7,137 nt of DNA from Rhodospirillaceae bacterium (GCA_028819955.1 JAPPKP010000199.1:1-7137); one strand, 5' to 3'; positions 1 to 6,322 are shown, counted from the first letter of the stretch. Made by a program: numbers and translations. The notes: generated by a model not told the origin, from the sequence alone.

Positions 1-1
1 G

Positions 2-823
2 ATTCGCAACCGCTCGCCCGAGGACCGCAGACGTGTCCAATACATTTTCCAGAACCCGGACGCGTCGCTCAATCCGCGCGCGACCGTGCAGGCGACGCTG
101 ATGCGTCCGCTGCAGCAGTTCTTTCTGCCGTCGCGCGGCGGGTTCCGCGAAAGGGTGGAGCGGGCGCTGCACGAGGTGCGGCTTCCCGCGAGCTACCTGG
201 CCCGCTATCCCGTCGAGCTTTCGGGCGGCGAGCGCCAGCGCGTGGCGATTGCACGGGGTCTGATCGCCGAGCCGGAGCTCCTGCTCTGCGACGAGGTGCT
301 GTCGGCCCTCGACGTCTCGGTACAGGCGAGCGTTCTGCGGCTGCTCCGCCGTCTCAAGCGCGAGAGCGCGATCGCCATGCTGTTCATCTCGCACGACCTG
401 GCCGTGGTCCGCTCGCTCGCCGACCGCGTCGGCGTGCTGTTCAACGGCCAGCTTCTCGAATTGGGCGGGGTCGAGGAGATTTTTGGCCCGCCCTATCACC
501 CCTACACGCGCGAGCTGCTGATGGCGCAGCCGGGCAGCGGGCTGGCCGCAGCGGAGCCCGCCGACACGACACCGGCCGTGGCGGAGGACGCCGGAGACGC
601 GCCTGGGTGCGCCTTCGCCGGGCGCTGTCGCTGGCAGCGGGGCGCGCTCTGCGAGGACGAGCGGCCGCCCTGGCAGGATGCCGGCCGTGGCCTGCGCATT
701 CGCTGCCACATTCCGGCGGACGAGCTGCGCGCGCTGACGTCCGGAGGAGCGCCGGGTCCCGCCAACGAGTTGTCGTCGGCGCCCGCCGACGCGACCTGCG
801 GAGCTACCCCGACCCCGCGATGA
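2..823 (+). CDS. Peptide/nickel-type ABC transporter ATP-binding protein, C-terminal part (5' end outside window)
   Basis: This is the ATPase subunit of an importer of the oligopeptide/dipeptide (Opp/Dpp) class; it would hydrolyse ATP on the cytoplasmic face of the inner membrane. The frame is open from base 2, so the Walker A part lies upstream of the window. The 273 visible residues show a Q-loop (QYIFQNPDASLNPR, about residue 17), the ABC signature LSGGERQ (73-79), Walker B LLLCDE with the D-loop SALD (about 93-104) and the H-loop SHD (His about 131). After these comes the Opp/Dpp C-terminal extension: PPYHPYTRELL and a cysteine cluster (C-x5-C-x7-C-x17-C). The Q-loop wording resembles the second half of fused two-ABC-domain proteins, but the window cannot show whether this one is fused. 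Walker B reads CDEVLSALD where CDEPVSALD is more usual. The substrate cannot be read from the ATPase. The gene converges on the aldolase gene. Confidence 0.95.
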   Translation: MRNRSPEDRRRVQYIFQNPDASLNPRATVQATLMRPLQQFFLPSRGGFRERVERALHEVRLPASYLARYPVELSGGERQRVAIARGLIAEPELLLCDEVLSALDVSVQASVLRLLRRLKRESAIAMLFISHDLAVVRSLADRVGVLFNGQLLELGGVEEIFGPPYHPYTRELLMAQPGSGLAAAEPADTTPAVAEDAGDAPGCAFAGRCRWQRGALCEDERPPWQDAGRGLRIRCHIPADELRALTSGGAPGPANELSSAPADATCGATPTPR

Positions 824-1652
824 GCGCGCGGTACGCGCCCACGAGCTGCACGGCGCCTTCGTAGATGAAGCCCAGCTCGTCCTGGGCTTCGAAGAAGCGC
901 GCGCCCTTGGATATCCACCGCCCGGCCCCCTCGATCCCGGCCGCCGTGGTGCCGAAAGGAACGCTGTGGGCCTTGCAAAGATCCAGGATCTCCTCGGCCG
1001 GCGCGACGACGTCCGGGTGGTCCCAGTCGCCGGGCTGCCCCATCTCCACCGAGAAATCGCCGGGGCCGACATAGACCATGTCGACGCCGGGCGTGCTCAC
1101 GATCTCTTCGGCGTTCTCGTATCCCTTTCGCGTCTCGATATGGACGACCAGCGTGGATTCCGCGTCCTGATCGGCCATGAAGCGCCCATAGTTCAGCTCG
1201 CGGCCATAGTCGCTGTTGCCGAAGCCCGGCGCGACGGCCCTCGACCCCGCCGGCGGAAACTTCATGTAGTCCCGCAGGGTCTCGATCTGATCGCGGGTCT
1301 CGGCGCGCGGGAGCTGAATCCCGACGATGCCGCAATCGAGGAGCTTCGCGGTCGCCGCGCGCTCAAGCTGCGGGATCTTGGCGATCGCCGGCAAGCCGTT
1401 GTCGCGCGCGGCGAGGACGGTGTCGGATAGTGCCGAGGGCTGGATGAGGGTGTGCTCGGTCTCGATATAGAGGAAGTCGAAGCCCGCCTGCCGGTAGATC
1501 TTCATCAGCGACGGGCGCGCATACTCGGTCAGGATGCCGCCGACCAGGACGTCGCCGGCCGCGAGGCGCGCCTTCAAGTGGCGCCCCGGCCCGCCCTCGG
1601 CAAAGGGCGAGACGATGGGGCTCTTCTCGGTGCCGGACGGCATGCGTGCCAT
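804..1652 (-). CDS. HpcH/HpaI aldolase family protein
   Basis: The protein is a cytoplasmic, metal-dependent class II aldolase or citrate-lyase-beta-like (beta/alpha)8 barrel. Known relatives cleave or form 2-keto-3-deoxy or 4-hydroxy-2-oxo acids and release pyruvate. The 282 residues are slightly above the usual 250-270. Visible landmarks are the Glu-His pair (E66-H67, in YIETEH), the metal-binding Glu in HIET (E173), and GPGDFS with the metal-binding Asp (D199). FPPAGSRAV matches the family's YPP-G-RGVG segment. At the position of the catalytic Arg of E. coli HpaI (VVRP) this protein has Lys92 (AIAKIP), so its chemistry may differ. The ATG at 1652 was chosen because AAGGGGGGAG lies 5 nt upstream; the frame stays open upstream to 1766 without a better site. 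The stop codon overlaps the end of the convergent ABC gene by 20 bp. The substrate is unknown. Confidence 0.93.
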   Translation of the reverse strand: MARMPSGTEKSPIVSPFAEGGPGRHLKARLAAGDVLVGGILTEYARPSLMKIYRQAGFDFLYIETEHTLIQPSALSDTVLAARDNGLPAIAKIPQLERAATAKLLDCGIVGIQLPRAETRDQIETLRDYMKFPPAGSRAVAPGFGNSDYGRELNYGRFMADQDAESTLVVHIETRKGYENAEEIVSTPGVDMVYVGPGDFSVEMGQPGDWDHPDVVAPAEEILDLCKAHSVPFGTTAAGIEGAGRWISKGARFFEAQDELGFIYEGAVQLVGAYRALIAGSG

Positions 1653-2016
1653 TCGATCTCCCCCCTTCGGGCGTCGCGCTCCGGCGGTAAAGCGATTCGC
1701 GACAGTCCGACCCGGCGCGGGGCGATTGCAGAACCTCTGAGCCGGCCGAAAAGCGTCTAACGGCAATGCCTTAACCGATTTCCGGGCCGGAATAAAGCGA
1801 ATCGCAGGTTCCGCAGTCCTGTCTCGTTCAATTTCAAAGGGTTAGCGGCCGCGTGGGCCGATTGCGGAACCTATTGCGGAACCTGCCGCGGAGGCCCGGA
1901 GCGGCCGCTGGCAGGGCTTCGCATGGGGCCGTGCAAGGGACGCTCATCGGCCGTGCAGGCGCCTCGCGCCCCCACCGGTGCGCGCAGGTCGTCAAGCACC
2001 CCGGCCATGCCAATGT
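1653..2016. other. Gene-free stretch with a repeated 12-bp motif
   Basis: About 360 bp lie between the aldolase start and the caspase remnant, and no convincing gene was seen on either strand. The stretch should contain the aldolase promoter (reading leftwards), but no clear -35/-10 pair stands out. Its notable content is a 12-bp motif, ATTGCGGAACCT: two perfect tandem copies at 1861-1884, an 11/12 direct copy at 1725-1736 and an 11/12 inverted copy at 1806-1817. Open frames here have no recognisable protein features and appear to be chance GC-rich frames. Confidence 0.6.
1861..1884 (+). repeat. Perfect tandem duplication of a 12-bp motif
   Basis: ATTGCGGAACCT occurs twice head to tail (1861-1872 and 1873-1884). 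A one-mismatch copy lies at 1725-1736, and a one-mismatch inverted copy (AGGTTCCGCAGT) at 1806-1817. Four copies within 160 bp upstream of a minus-strand gene could be regulator sites or fragments of a dispersed repeat; the sequence alone does not decide. Confidence 0.6.
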
Positions 2017-2223
2017 TCAAGCCGTGCCGCGCCCCCAGCCGCGGACGGCGAAGCCGAGGCGGTCGAGGGCAGCGGCGATGTCGGTCGCGTCATTGAGTGG
2101 GTTCGCCAGCGACGCGGCATGGGCATACGACACATTGCCGATCACCAGCGCCACGCGCTGGCCGGCCGAGGCGGGCGTTGCGAACGCCAAAGATAGAAGC
2201 ATCGTAGCTGCGAAGATTATCGC

Positions 2224-2242
2224 CCAGGGGCTCCGCCCCTGG
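2224..2242. repeat. Perfect GC-rich inverted repeat just past the caspase-FGE gene
   Basis: CCAGGGGC and GCCCCTGG pair perfectly as an 8-bp stem around a 3-nt loop. On the minus strand the element lies 26 bp after the stop codon at 2268-2270, preceded by a tandem TTACCTCC duplication (2248-2263). No T-run follows on either strand, so it is not a standard intrinsic terminator. Hairpins of this style are common repeated intergenic elements in alphaproteobacteria. A hairpin just downstream of the target is also a known component of retroelement variable regions. Confidence 0.7.
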
Positions 2243-2247
2243 ACCCC

Positions 2248-2263
2248 GGAGGTAAGGAGGTAA
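2248..2263. repeat. 8-bp tandem duplication GGAGGTAA x2
   Basis: GGAGGTAA occurs at 2248-2255 and again at 2256-2263 (TTACCTCC twice on the minus strand), between the stop codon of the caspase-FGE gene and the hairpin. It may have arisen by slippage; no function is evident. Confidence 0.55.
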
Positions 2264-2267
2264 GGAC

Positions 2268-4352
2268 TCATGGGGTGAGCGTCCGGGATACACGGAACCC
2301 GGTGTCGCCGCTGCGGCTCCCGGCGGAGTACCTGAAGCGGAACGCGGAGCGGAGGATCCTCGGTTTGCTGTACCAGGAGCCGCCGCGGAGAACGCGCCTC
2401 CCGCAATCGCCGCCCGTGACCCAGGCCCTGCCATCGGTGGGCGCGCCAGCGTAGCTCCCGTGCCAGCAATCCTCAACCCACTCCCACACGTTGCCGAGCA
2501 CATCGTGAAGGCCGAACCCATTCGCGCCGTATCTCCCAACCCGTGCAGTATGAACCGAACCGTCACGGCAGGACGCATTATCCCAATCAAAGTTGAGCTC
2601 CGACTTTGCGGTCTGGTCGTAACCGTTAGCGTGCGCGCATTGTGCCGAAGCGTCGTCGCCCCAGTAACGGGACGTTCGGCTCCCCGCCCGCGCCGCATAT
2701 TCCCACTCGGCTTCCGACAGCAGGCGGTATCGCTCACCGGTCTGTCGCGAAAGCCAGTGCACATAGGCCTTCGCATCTTCCCAGCTCACGTTGGCTACAG
2801 GGCGCTGCCCCCGGCCCCAGCCCTCGTCATCGGGCCGGTATCCGTTGCAGCCGCCCGCCGCAACGCACGCATCCCACTCCGCAAAGGTCACCTCGTACTT
2901 GCCCACCGCGAAGGGATCGGAAATCGTCACCCGGTGCTGCGGGCCTTCGTCGTCGTTCCGGCCCTCCTCTGATGCCGGCGAGCCCATCGTGAACGAGCCC
3001 GCCGGGACCTCCACCATCTGAGGGCACTCGGGGCAGTCCCGGAATACCCGCCCCGGCTGCGTGGCCTCCCGCTTCCGTGCCTCTTCCTCCGCCCGCTTGC
3101 GCTCTTCTTCCTCAGCCGCCTTCTTGCGTGCCGCCTCTTCCCCCGCCGCCAGCAGTACCTTGGCCGCATCCGCATCCAGATGGTCCGTGGCCGAGCCGCC
3201 TCGAGACGCTTGCCAGTCTCCAATCGCGGTGCGCGTGCGTTGGCCGAAGAGGCCGTCGGCCGGGCCAGGATCGAACCCCAGGGCCGCCAGACCCATCTGT
3301 ATTTGCCGGCGCTCCGCCCGCTTGAGACCCAGGGACGCCTCCATCTCTTCCGGTGACGGAGCCGGAGGCGCCAGGGAGTTCTCCAGCTTTCCGATATGCT
3401 CTTCGGCCAGCTTGGCGTAGACGGTGCCCGGGTACTGCTCGACGATCAGGCGGTAGCTGGAGAGCGTGTTCACACGCTCTGCCGCTTCATAGGCCCGCGC
3501 CGCGAGCTGCTCCTGGGTGAGTTCCGCAGGCGGCGGATCGGTGACCGTCGTGGGCGCCGGCTCTGGAGGCGGGGGCTCCTCCGTCTTCGATACGAAATAG
3601 AAGTCCCCGCGCAGCGAACTGTTCTCCCATGGCGTCTGTTCGCCGTTGGTCGCCTCCTCGACTGCCACGCGCACACGCTTGAACACGTCCTCGATCTTCA
3701 GCCCGGGCACGACCAGCGCCTCGGCCAATGCGGCGGTGTACGGAGAGTTCTCCCCCTCGCCGTCGTACGCCACCTGCTTCGGCGCCGCCGCATACGCGAT
3801 CAGCGATCCCGACGGCGCGTTCATCTGCGCGAGGCCCTGGCTCGCACCCCTGTACCTGCCTTCGAACGGATTGTTCCGGCATGCATCGAGAATCACCATG
3901 TTCAGCCGGTTCCCCGCCTTCTCCATGCGGGCCAGGACCCAATCCATCAGCACCGCGTCGGTGTGGAAGTCCACCTCGCTCTCGATCTCCGCCCCGAGCG
4001 GGATCAGGTAGTTCTGTCCTCTGTCCTCAACCCCGTGACCGGCGAAGTAGAACAAACCGACTGTATCGCTTCCCGCCTCGACGAGCCGCTTGCCGAACGC
4101 CTTGATCGCCTCCTTCATTGCCGCCTGGTCGGCATCGGTCACGAGTTGCACCTCGAAGCCGCTGGTCTCCAGGGACCTGGCCATCAATCGCGCATCGTTG
4201 ACCGGATTGAGAAGTTCCGGCGCGTGTTCCGGGTCGTAGCCGCCGTTCCCGACGACGAGCGCCACGCGCTGCCCGGCCGAGGCCGGCGTCGCGAGAAGCT
4301 GCAGCCCGAGCATCGCCGCGGCTGTCAACAGTACGACACCTCTGAACGACAT
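2268..4352 (-). CDS. Exported caspase domain / peptidoglycan-binding-like / FGE-SUMF1-fold fusion protein
   Basis: The 694-residue product has these parts in order. A Sec signal peptide (1-26) ends ATPASA. A C14 caspase-like domain (about 28-255) has catalytic His106 in YFAGHG and Cys158 in LDACRNNPF. A Pro-rich linker precedes a helical repeat (about 278-325; AARAYEAAERVNT...YRLIVEQYP) often seen after bacterial caspase domains. A peptidoglycan-binding-1-like motif lies at about 347-390 (RRQIQMGLAALGFDPGPADGLFG). A charged Glu/Lys/Arg helix (403-430) leads to an FGE/SUMF1-fold domain (about 440-692; VPAGSFTMGS, LLSEAEWEYAARAG, GNVWEWVEDCW, RVLRGGSW, GFRV). The two cysteines required by formylglycine-generating enzymes are Ser662 and Leu667 here, so this domain is probably a binding module. 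ATG 4352 was chosen over the in-frame GTG 4373 because it starts at a proper signal peptide. The substrate and trigger are unknown. Confidence 0.93.
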   Translation of the reverse strand: MSFRGVVLLTAAAMLGLQLLATPASAGQRVALVVGNGGYDPEHAPELLNPVNDARLMARSLETSGFEVQLVTDADQAAMKEAIKAFGKRLVEAGSDTVGLFYFAGHGVEDRGQNYLIPLGAEIESEVDFHTDAVLMDWVLARMEKAGNRLNMVILDACRNNPFEGRYRGASQGLAQMNAPSGSLIAYAAAPKQVAYDGEGENSPYTAALAEALVVPGLKIEDVFKRVRVAVEEATNGEQTPWENSSLRGDFYFVSKTEEPPPPEPAPTTVTDPPPAELTQEQLAARAYEAAERVNTLSSYRLIVEQYPGTVYAKLAEEHIGKLENSLAPPAPSPEEMEASLGLKRAERRQIQMGLAALGFDPGPADGLFGQRTRTAIGDWQASRGGSATDHLDADAAKVLLAAGEEAARKKAAEEEERKRAEEEARKREATQPGRVFRDCPECPQMVEVPAGSFTMGSPASEEGRNDDEGPQHRVTISDPFAVGKYEVTFAEWDACVAAGGCNGYRPDDEGWGRGQRPVANVSWEDAKAYVHWLSRQTGERYRLLSEAEWEYAARAGSRTSRYWGDDASAQCAHANGYDQTAKSELNFDWDNASCRDGSVHTARVGRYGANGFGLHDVLGNVWEWVEDCWHGSYAGAPTDGRAWVTGGDCGRRVLRGGSWYSKPRILRSAFRFRYSAGSRSGDTGFRVSRTLTP
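2286..2400 (-). other. Candidate diversity-generating-retroelement variable region at the 3' end of the caspase-FGE gene
   Basis: Residues 653-688 follow the scaffold of DGR variable regions in FGE-fold proteins: RVLRGGSW, P-R, LRSA, R-R, AG-R, GFRV. The positions that are usually AAC (Asn) in such templates are TAC, AGC, ATC, TTC, TTC, TAC, TCC, AGC, AGC, GGC, GAC and ACC at residues 661, 662, 666, 671, 673, 675, 676, 679 and 681-684. Each could arise from AAC by changing adenines only. Residue 663 (AAA, Lys) does not fit a simple AAC origin. No template repeat or reverse transcriptase is in the window, and C-ending codons are common at this GC content. The assignment therefore rests on the family scaffold and remains an inference. 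Confidence 0.55.
4155..4268 (-). repeat. Arm 1 of a 114-bp inverted repeat (caspase N-terminal coding)
   Basis: Read on the minus strand, this segment encodes RVALVVGN through LETSGF of the caspase-FGE protein. It matches 7024-7137 on the plus strand with 10 mismatches in 114 bp by my count, about 91%. Two blocks of 25 and 33 bp are identical. The right arm runs off the window, so the true repeat may be longer. Confidence 0.8.
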
Positions 4353-4489
4353 CTCCCGCCCCCCTTCTTCCACGGAGGAAGCGTGAACACGCCCTTCCGG
4401 TGTCGCTCCCGGATACGGGCGTCAGAGAGGCACGGCGGGCGCCAGGCAAACGTCCGGCGTCTCAGCGCCCCGTCGTATACCCAACTCAA

Positions 4490-4518
4490 TTGATAATAAT
4501 ATGCCTGAATGTTATGTA
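4490..4518 (+). promoter_or_regulatory. Candidate sigma70 promoter for the papain-OmpA-caspase operon
   Basis: TTGATA (4490-4495) and TATGTA (4513-4518) are separated by 17 bp in the only AT-rich island of the divergent region. The -35 matches the consensus well (5/6) and the -10 weakly (3/6). The predicted leader would be about 185 nt, which is long. Confidence 0.35.
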
Positions 4519-4524
4519 AGTCGA
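4496..4524 (-). promoter_or_regulatory. Candidate promoter for the caspase-FGE gene
   Basis: On the minus strand TCGACT (4524-4519) lies 17 bp before TATTAT (4501-4496), matching the -35 at 4/6 and the -10 at 5/6. It overlaps the rightward candidate promoter almost completely. If both are real, the two directions would compete for polymerase or be co-regulated from one site. Confidence 0.33.
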
Positions 4525-4710
4525 TATTCGGGTGGACAGCGCGGTCGTGCAGCGCGGAGACCGGTGCCTCCGGATACCACGATCAGGGAATCCCGCTGCT
4601 GCAGGCCGACTCGGGGCCAGGGCAGCCCATTGGGCGTCTCTGGCGCTCCCGAACCGATCGCCTGATTTGCCGGCGGTCGACCGAGAATCCGAATGGGGGG
4701 CGGGGTGGCG

Positions 4711-6318
4711 ATGTCGCCAGTGAAGGCAACGGGTCTGGTCTTCGCCCTGTCGGCGGCCCTGGTGGTTTCGGGTCTGCCTCGCAACGCGCCGGCGGAAGAC
4801 GCGCACGACCCTGAAGATACCGTCTACGCGACCGGCGCGATCCTCGCGACCGAGGAGGAGCTTGCGGACAAGCCGCGCACCCCTCGCTACCGTAACTACC
4901 TTCCCCCGTACGTCGATCTCAGCGACCGGTTTCCCCCGGTGGGCCAGCAGGGATGGCAAGGCTCGTGCGTGGGCTGGGCGGTCGGCTACGCAGCTCGCTC
5001 CTACTACAACAGCCATTCAGGCGGCGGGACGCGACTGAGAGCCGACCAGATTCCCAGTCCCGCCTACATCTATGACTCGATTAGATGGCCCGACACGACG
5101 TGTAAGTCCGGAACGTACATTTACGATGCGCTGGACCTATTGAAGAAGGGGGCGGCAAGCCTTGCTCAATATCCGTACGACGAACACCGTTGCAGATCGC
5201 CTCAAGTAGCGATGCTCGCGCGAGCCGACAGGTTCCGGATCGCCGGGTGGCGGGTGGTGGATACCAAGGATCCCGATCAGGTGAAGGGCGAACTTTACAA
5301 GAAGCATCCCGTTATCATCGGCATGCACCCCAACAAGGACTTTTATGACCTGACAGGCCGTAAAGTGTGGCGCGCGGGCTACCCGGAAAGCGGCGACGAA
5401 GGTCATGCCGTCACTGTCGTCGGGTACTCCGAGCGCGGCCAGTACTTCACGATCGTCAACTCGTGGGGCCGAGGCTGGGGCGACAGAGGATTCGGCCGCA
5501 TCTCGTACGAGACGTTTCAGAAACGTGTGCGGGCAGGCTACTCGATGCGGCTGGTCGGGGAGCCCAAACCCGATCCGCCCGAGCCCAAACCCGATCCGCC
5601 CGAGCCGAAGCCCGATCCGCCCGAGCCGAAGCCCGACCCGCCCGAGCCGAAGCCTGAGCCGCCCACGCCGGTCGTGCCCGAACTGGTCTTGCCCGAGATC
5701 GGGTGCGGACGCATCGCCATCGAGAAACGGGGCGAGGAGCAGGTCGTCGTGGGCTTCGTCGGCACCCAGGAGGACCTGGCGAAGATCCGGGAGGCGGCCG
5801 CCAAGGCGAAGGCGCGTGCAGAGGTCGCGCTTCGCCCCTGGCCGCAGTGCGAAGCCCTCATGACGATCGAGAAGCCCCTGGCGCAGGCCAGCTTGCCGAC
5901 CATCTCGCTGCCCAGGTCATCGTACCGGGCCGAGGAGACGCTCGCCTTCGACGTGGCGATGGCGGACTTCCAGGGCTACCTGCACGTGGCCTACATCCAG
6001 GCGGACGGCAACGTGGTCAACCTGGTGGAGTCCGACGCGCTGACGCTCTCCACCTTGCCGCCGCAGACGCAGCTCACGTTCGGCGACGGGCTCGAGGGGC
6101 GGCCCAAGTTCACGGTCTCCGCCCCCTTTGGCAACGAGATGATCGTCGCCTTGGCCTCCAAGAGCCCGCTCTTCGCGGACGACCGGCCGCTCGTCGAGAC
6201 CGAGCGCGAGTTCCTGACGGCGCTGCGCAAGGCCATCATCGCCCGGCCCGATCCCACCCAGCCGGAGCGGGTGGTGAGTGCGAGCTTCGTGACCCTCGAA
6301 ACGACGGCGGGAGAATAG
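4711..6318 (+). CDS. Exported papain-like (C1-type) cysteine protease with Pro-rich repeats and DUF4384-like C-terminal domain
   Basis: The 535-residue product has a signal peptide (about 1-28; VFALSAALVVSGL). The papain-type domain (about 65-282) has all four expected catalytic residues: oxyanion Gln80, Cys86 in QGSCVGWA, His232 in DEGHAVTVVGYS, and Asn250 in IVNSWGRGWGDRGFG. It should be an active protease unless regulated. Five EPKPDPP-type heptads (284-318) form a stiff spacer. The following segment (about 329-390; RPWPQCEAL) leads into a DUF4384-like domain (about 400-490; YLHVAYIQADGNVVNL, PFGNEMIVALAS), a family often attached to bacterial caspase and kinase proteins. ATG 4711 was preferred over the in-frame ATG 4693 because a G-rich ribosome-binding stretch and the signal peptide fit it better; neither site is ideal. 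The stop lies 4 nt before the OmpA-like gene, so the two are probably cotranscribed. The substrate is unknown. Confidence 0.92.
   Translation: MSPVKATGLVFALSAALVVSGLPRNAPAEDAHDPEDTVYATGAILATEEELADKPRTPRYRNYLPPYVDLSDRFPPVGQQGWQGSCVGWAVGYAARSYYNSHSGGGTRLRADQIPSPAYIYDSIRWPDTTCKSGTYIYDALDLLKKGAASLAQYPYDEHRCRSPQVAMLARADRFRIAGWRVVDTKDPDQVKGELYKKHPVIIGMHPNKDFYDLTGRKVWRAGYPESGDEGHAVTVVGYSERGQYFTIVNSWGRGWGDRGFGRISYETFQKRVRAGYSMRLVGEPKPDPPEPKPDPPEPKPDPPEPKPDPPEPKPEPPTPVVPELVLPEIGCGRIAIEKRGEEQVVVGFVGTQEDLAKIREAAAKAKARAEVALRPWPQCEALMTIEKPLAQASLPTISLPRSSYRAEETLAFDVAMADFQGYLHVAYIQADGNVVNLVESDALTLSTLPPQTQLTFGDGLEGRPKFTVSAPFGNEMIVALASKSPLFADDRPLVETEREFLTALRKAIIARPDPTQPERVVSASFVTLETTAGE
5560..5664 (+). repeat. 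Five 21-bp tandem repeats encoding EPKPDPP
   Basis: Five in-frame 21-bp units start at 5560, 5581, 5602, 5623 and 5644. The first two are identical, the third and fourth differ at a few third codon positions, and the last encodes EPKPEPP. The array separates the protease from the DUF4384-like part, and unit number could change by slippage without breaking the frame. Confidence 0.9.
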
Positions 6319-6322
6319 CGGC

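Larger units (their letters stand above)
2017..2271 (-). pseudogene. Truncated caspase-family (peptidase C14) gene remnant with signal peptide
   Basis: The 84-codon frame starts with a hydrophobic signal-peptide-like stretch ending in ATPASA. The first strand of a caspase fold follows (GQRVALVIGNVSYA, then LANPLNDATDIAAALDRLGFAV). The frame then turns into GWGRGTA and stops. Neither catalytic motif (GHG, DACR) is present, and nothing caspase-like was seen in the frames beyond. A full domain needs about 200 more residues, so this is most simply a 3'-truncated paralogue of the gene upstream of it; ATPASAGQRVAL is identical in both. Its ATG overlaps the upstream TGA as ATGA, which would permit translational coupling. 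Codons 8-16 or so are the translation of the hairpin repeat at 2224-2242, so the true ancestral start may have been the internal ATG at 2202. A small exported peptide cannot be excluded. Confidence 0.75.
4353..4710. other. Divergent intergenic region
   Basis: This roughly 360-bp stretch separates the leftward caspase-FGE gene from the rightward protease operon. It contains an AT-rich island (about 4486-4528) in otherwise GC-rich DNA, where promoters for both directions can be drawn. It also has a perfect 10-bp palindrome CGGTCGACCG at 4674-4683, 27 nt before the ATG at 4711. I found no convincing small gene; the open frames here look like GC-rich chance frames. Confidence 0.65.

Noticed and set aside
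1793..1850. tRNA-like T-arm (CAGG...CCTG around TTCCGCAGT) suggesting a tRNA fragment or attachment site
   Set aside because: The loop has 9 nt rather than 7, and no acceptor, D or anticodon arms could be drawn around it.
1653..2267. Template repeat of a DGR in the region downstream of the candidate variable region
   Set aside because: I looked for a copy of the scaffold with AAC-rich (GTT on the plus strand) positions and found none here or elsewhere in the window.
4373..4449. Possible remnant of another FGE C-terminus upstream of the caspase-FGE gene (minus-strand frame reading SGSDTGRACSR)
   Set aside because: Only about 10 nt match the real variable-region end (GCGACACCGG), and the reading needs a frame change; chance resemblance is likely.
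3396..4493. 365-codon plus-strand open frame opposite the caspase-FGE gene
   Set aside because: It is antisense to a well-supported gene, is rich in Arg, Leu and His as expected from a GC-rich shadow frame, and has no recognisable domain.
5560..5664. CRISPR-like or minisatellite array
   Set aside because: The 21-bp units are contiguous, in frame and code for a Pro-rich spacer; there are no unique spacers.
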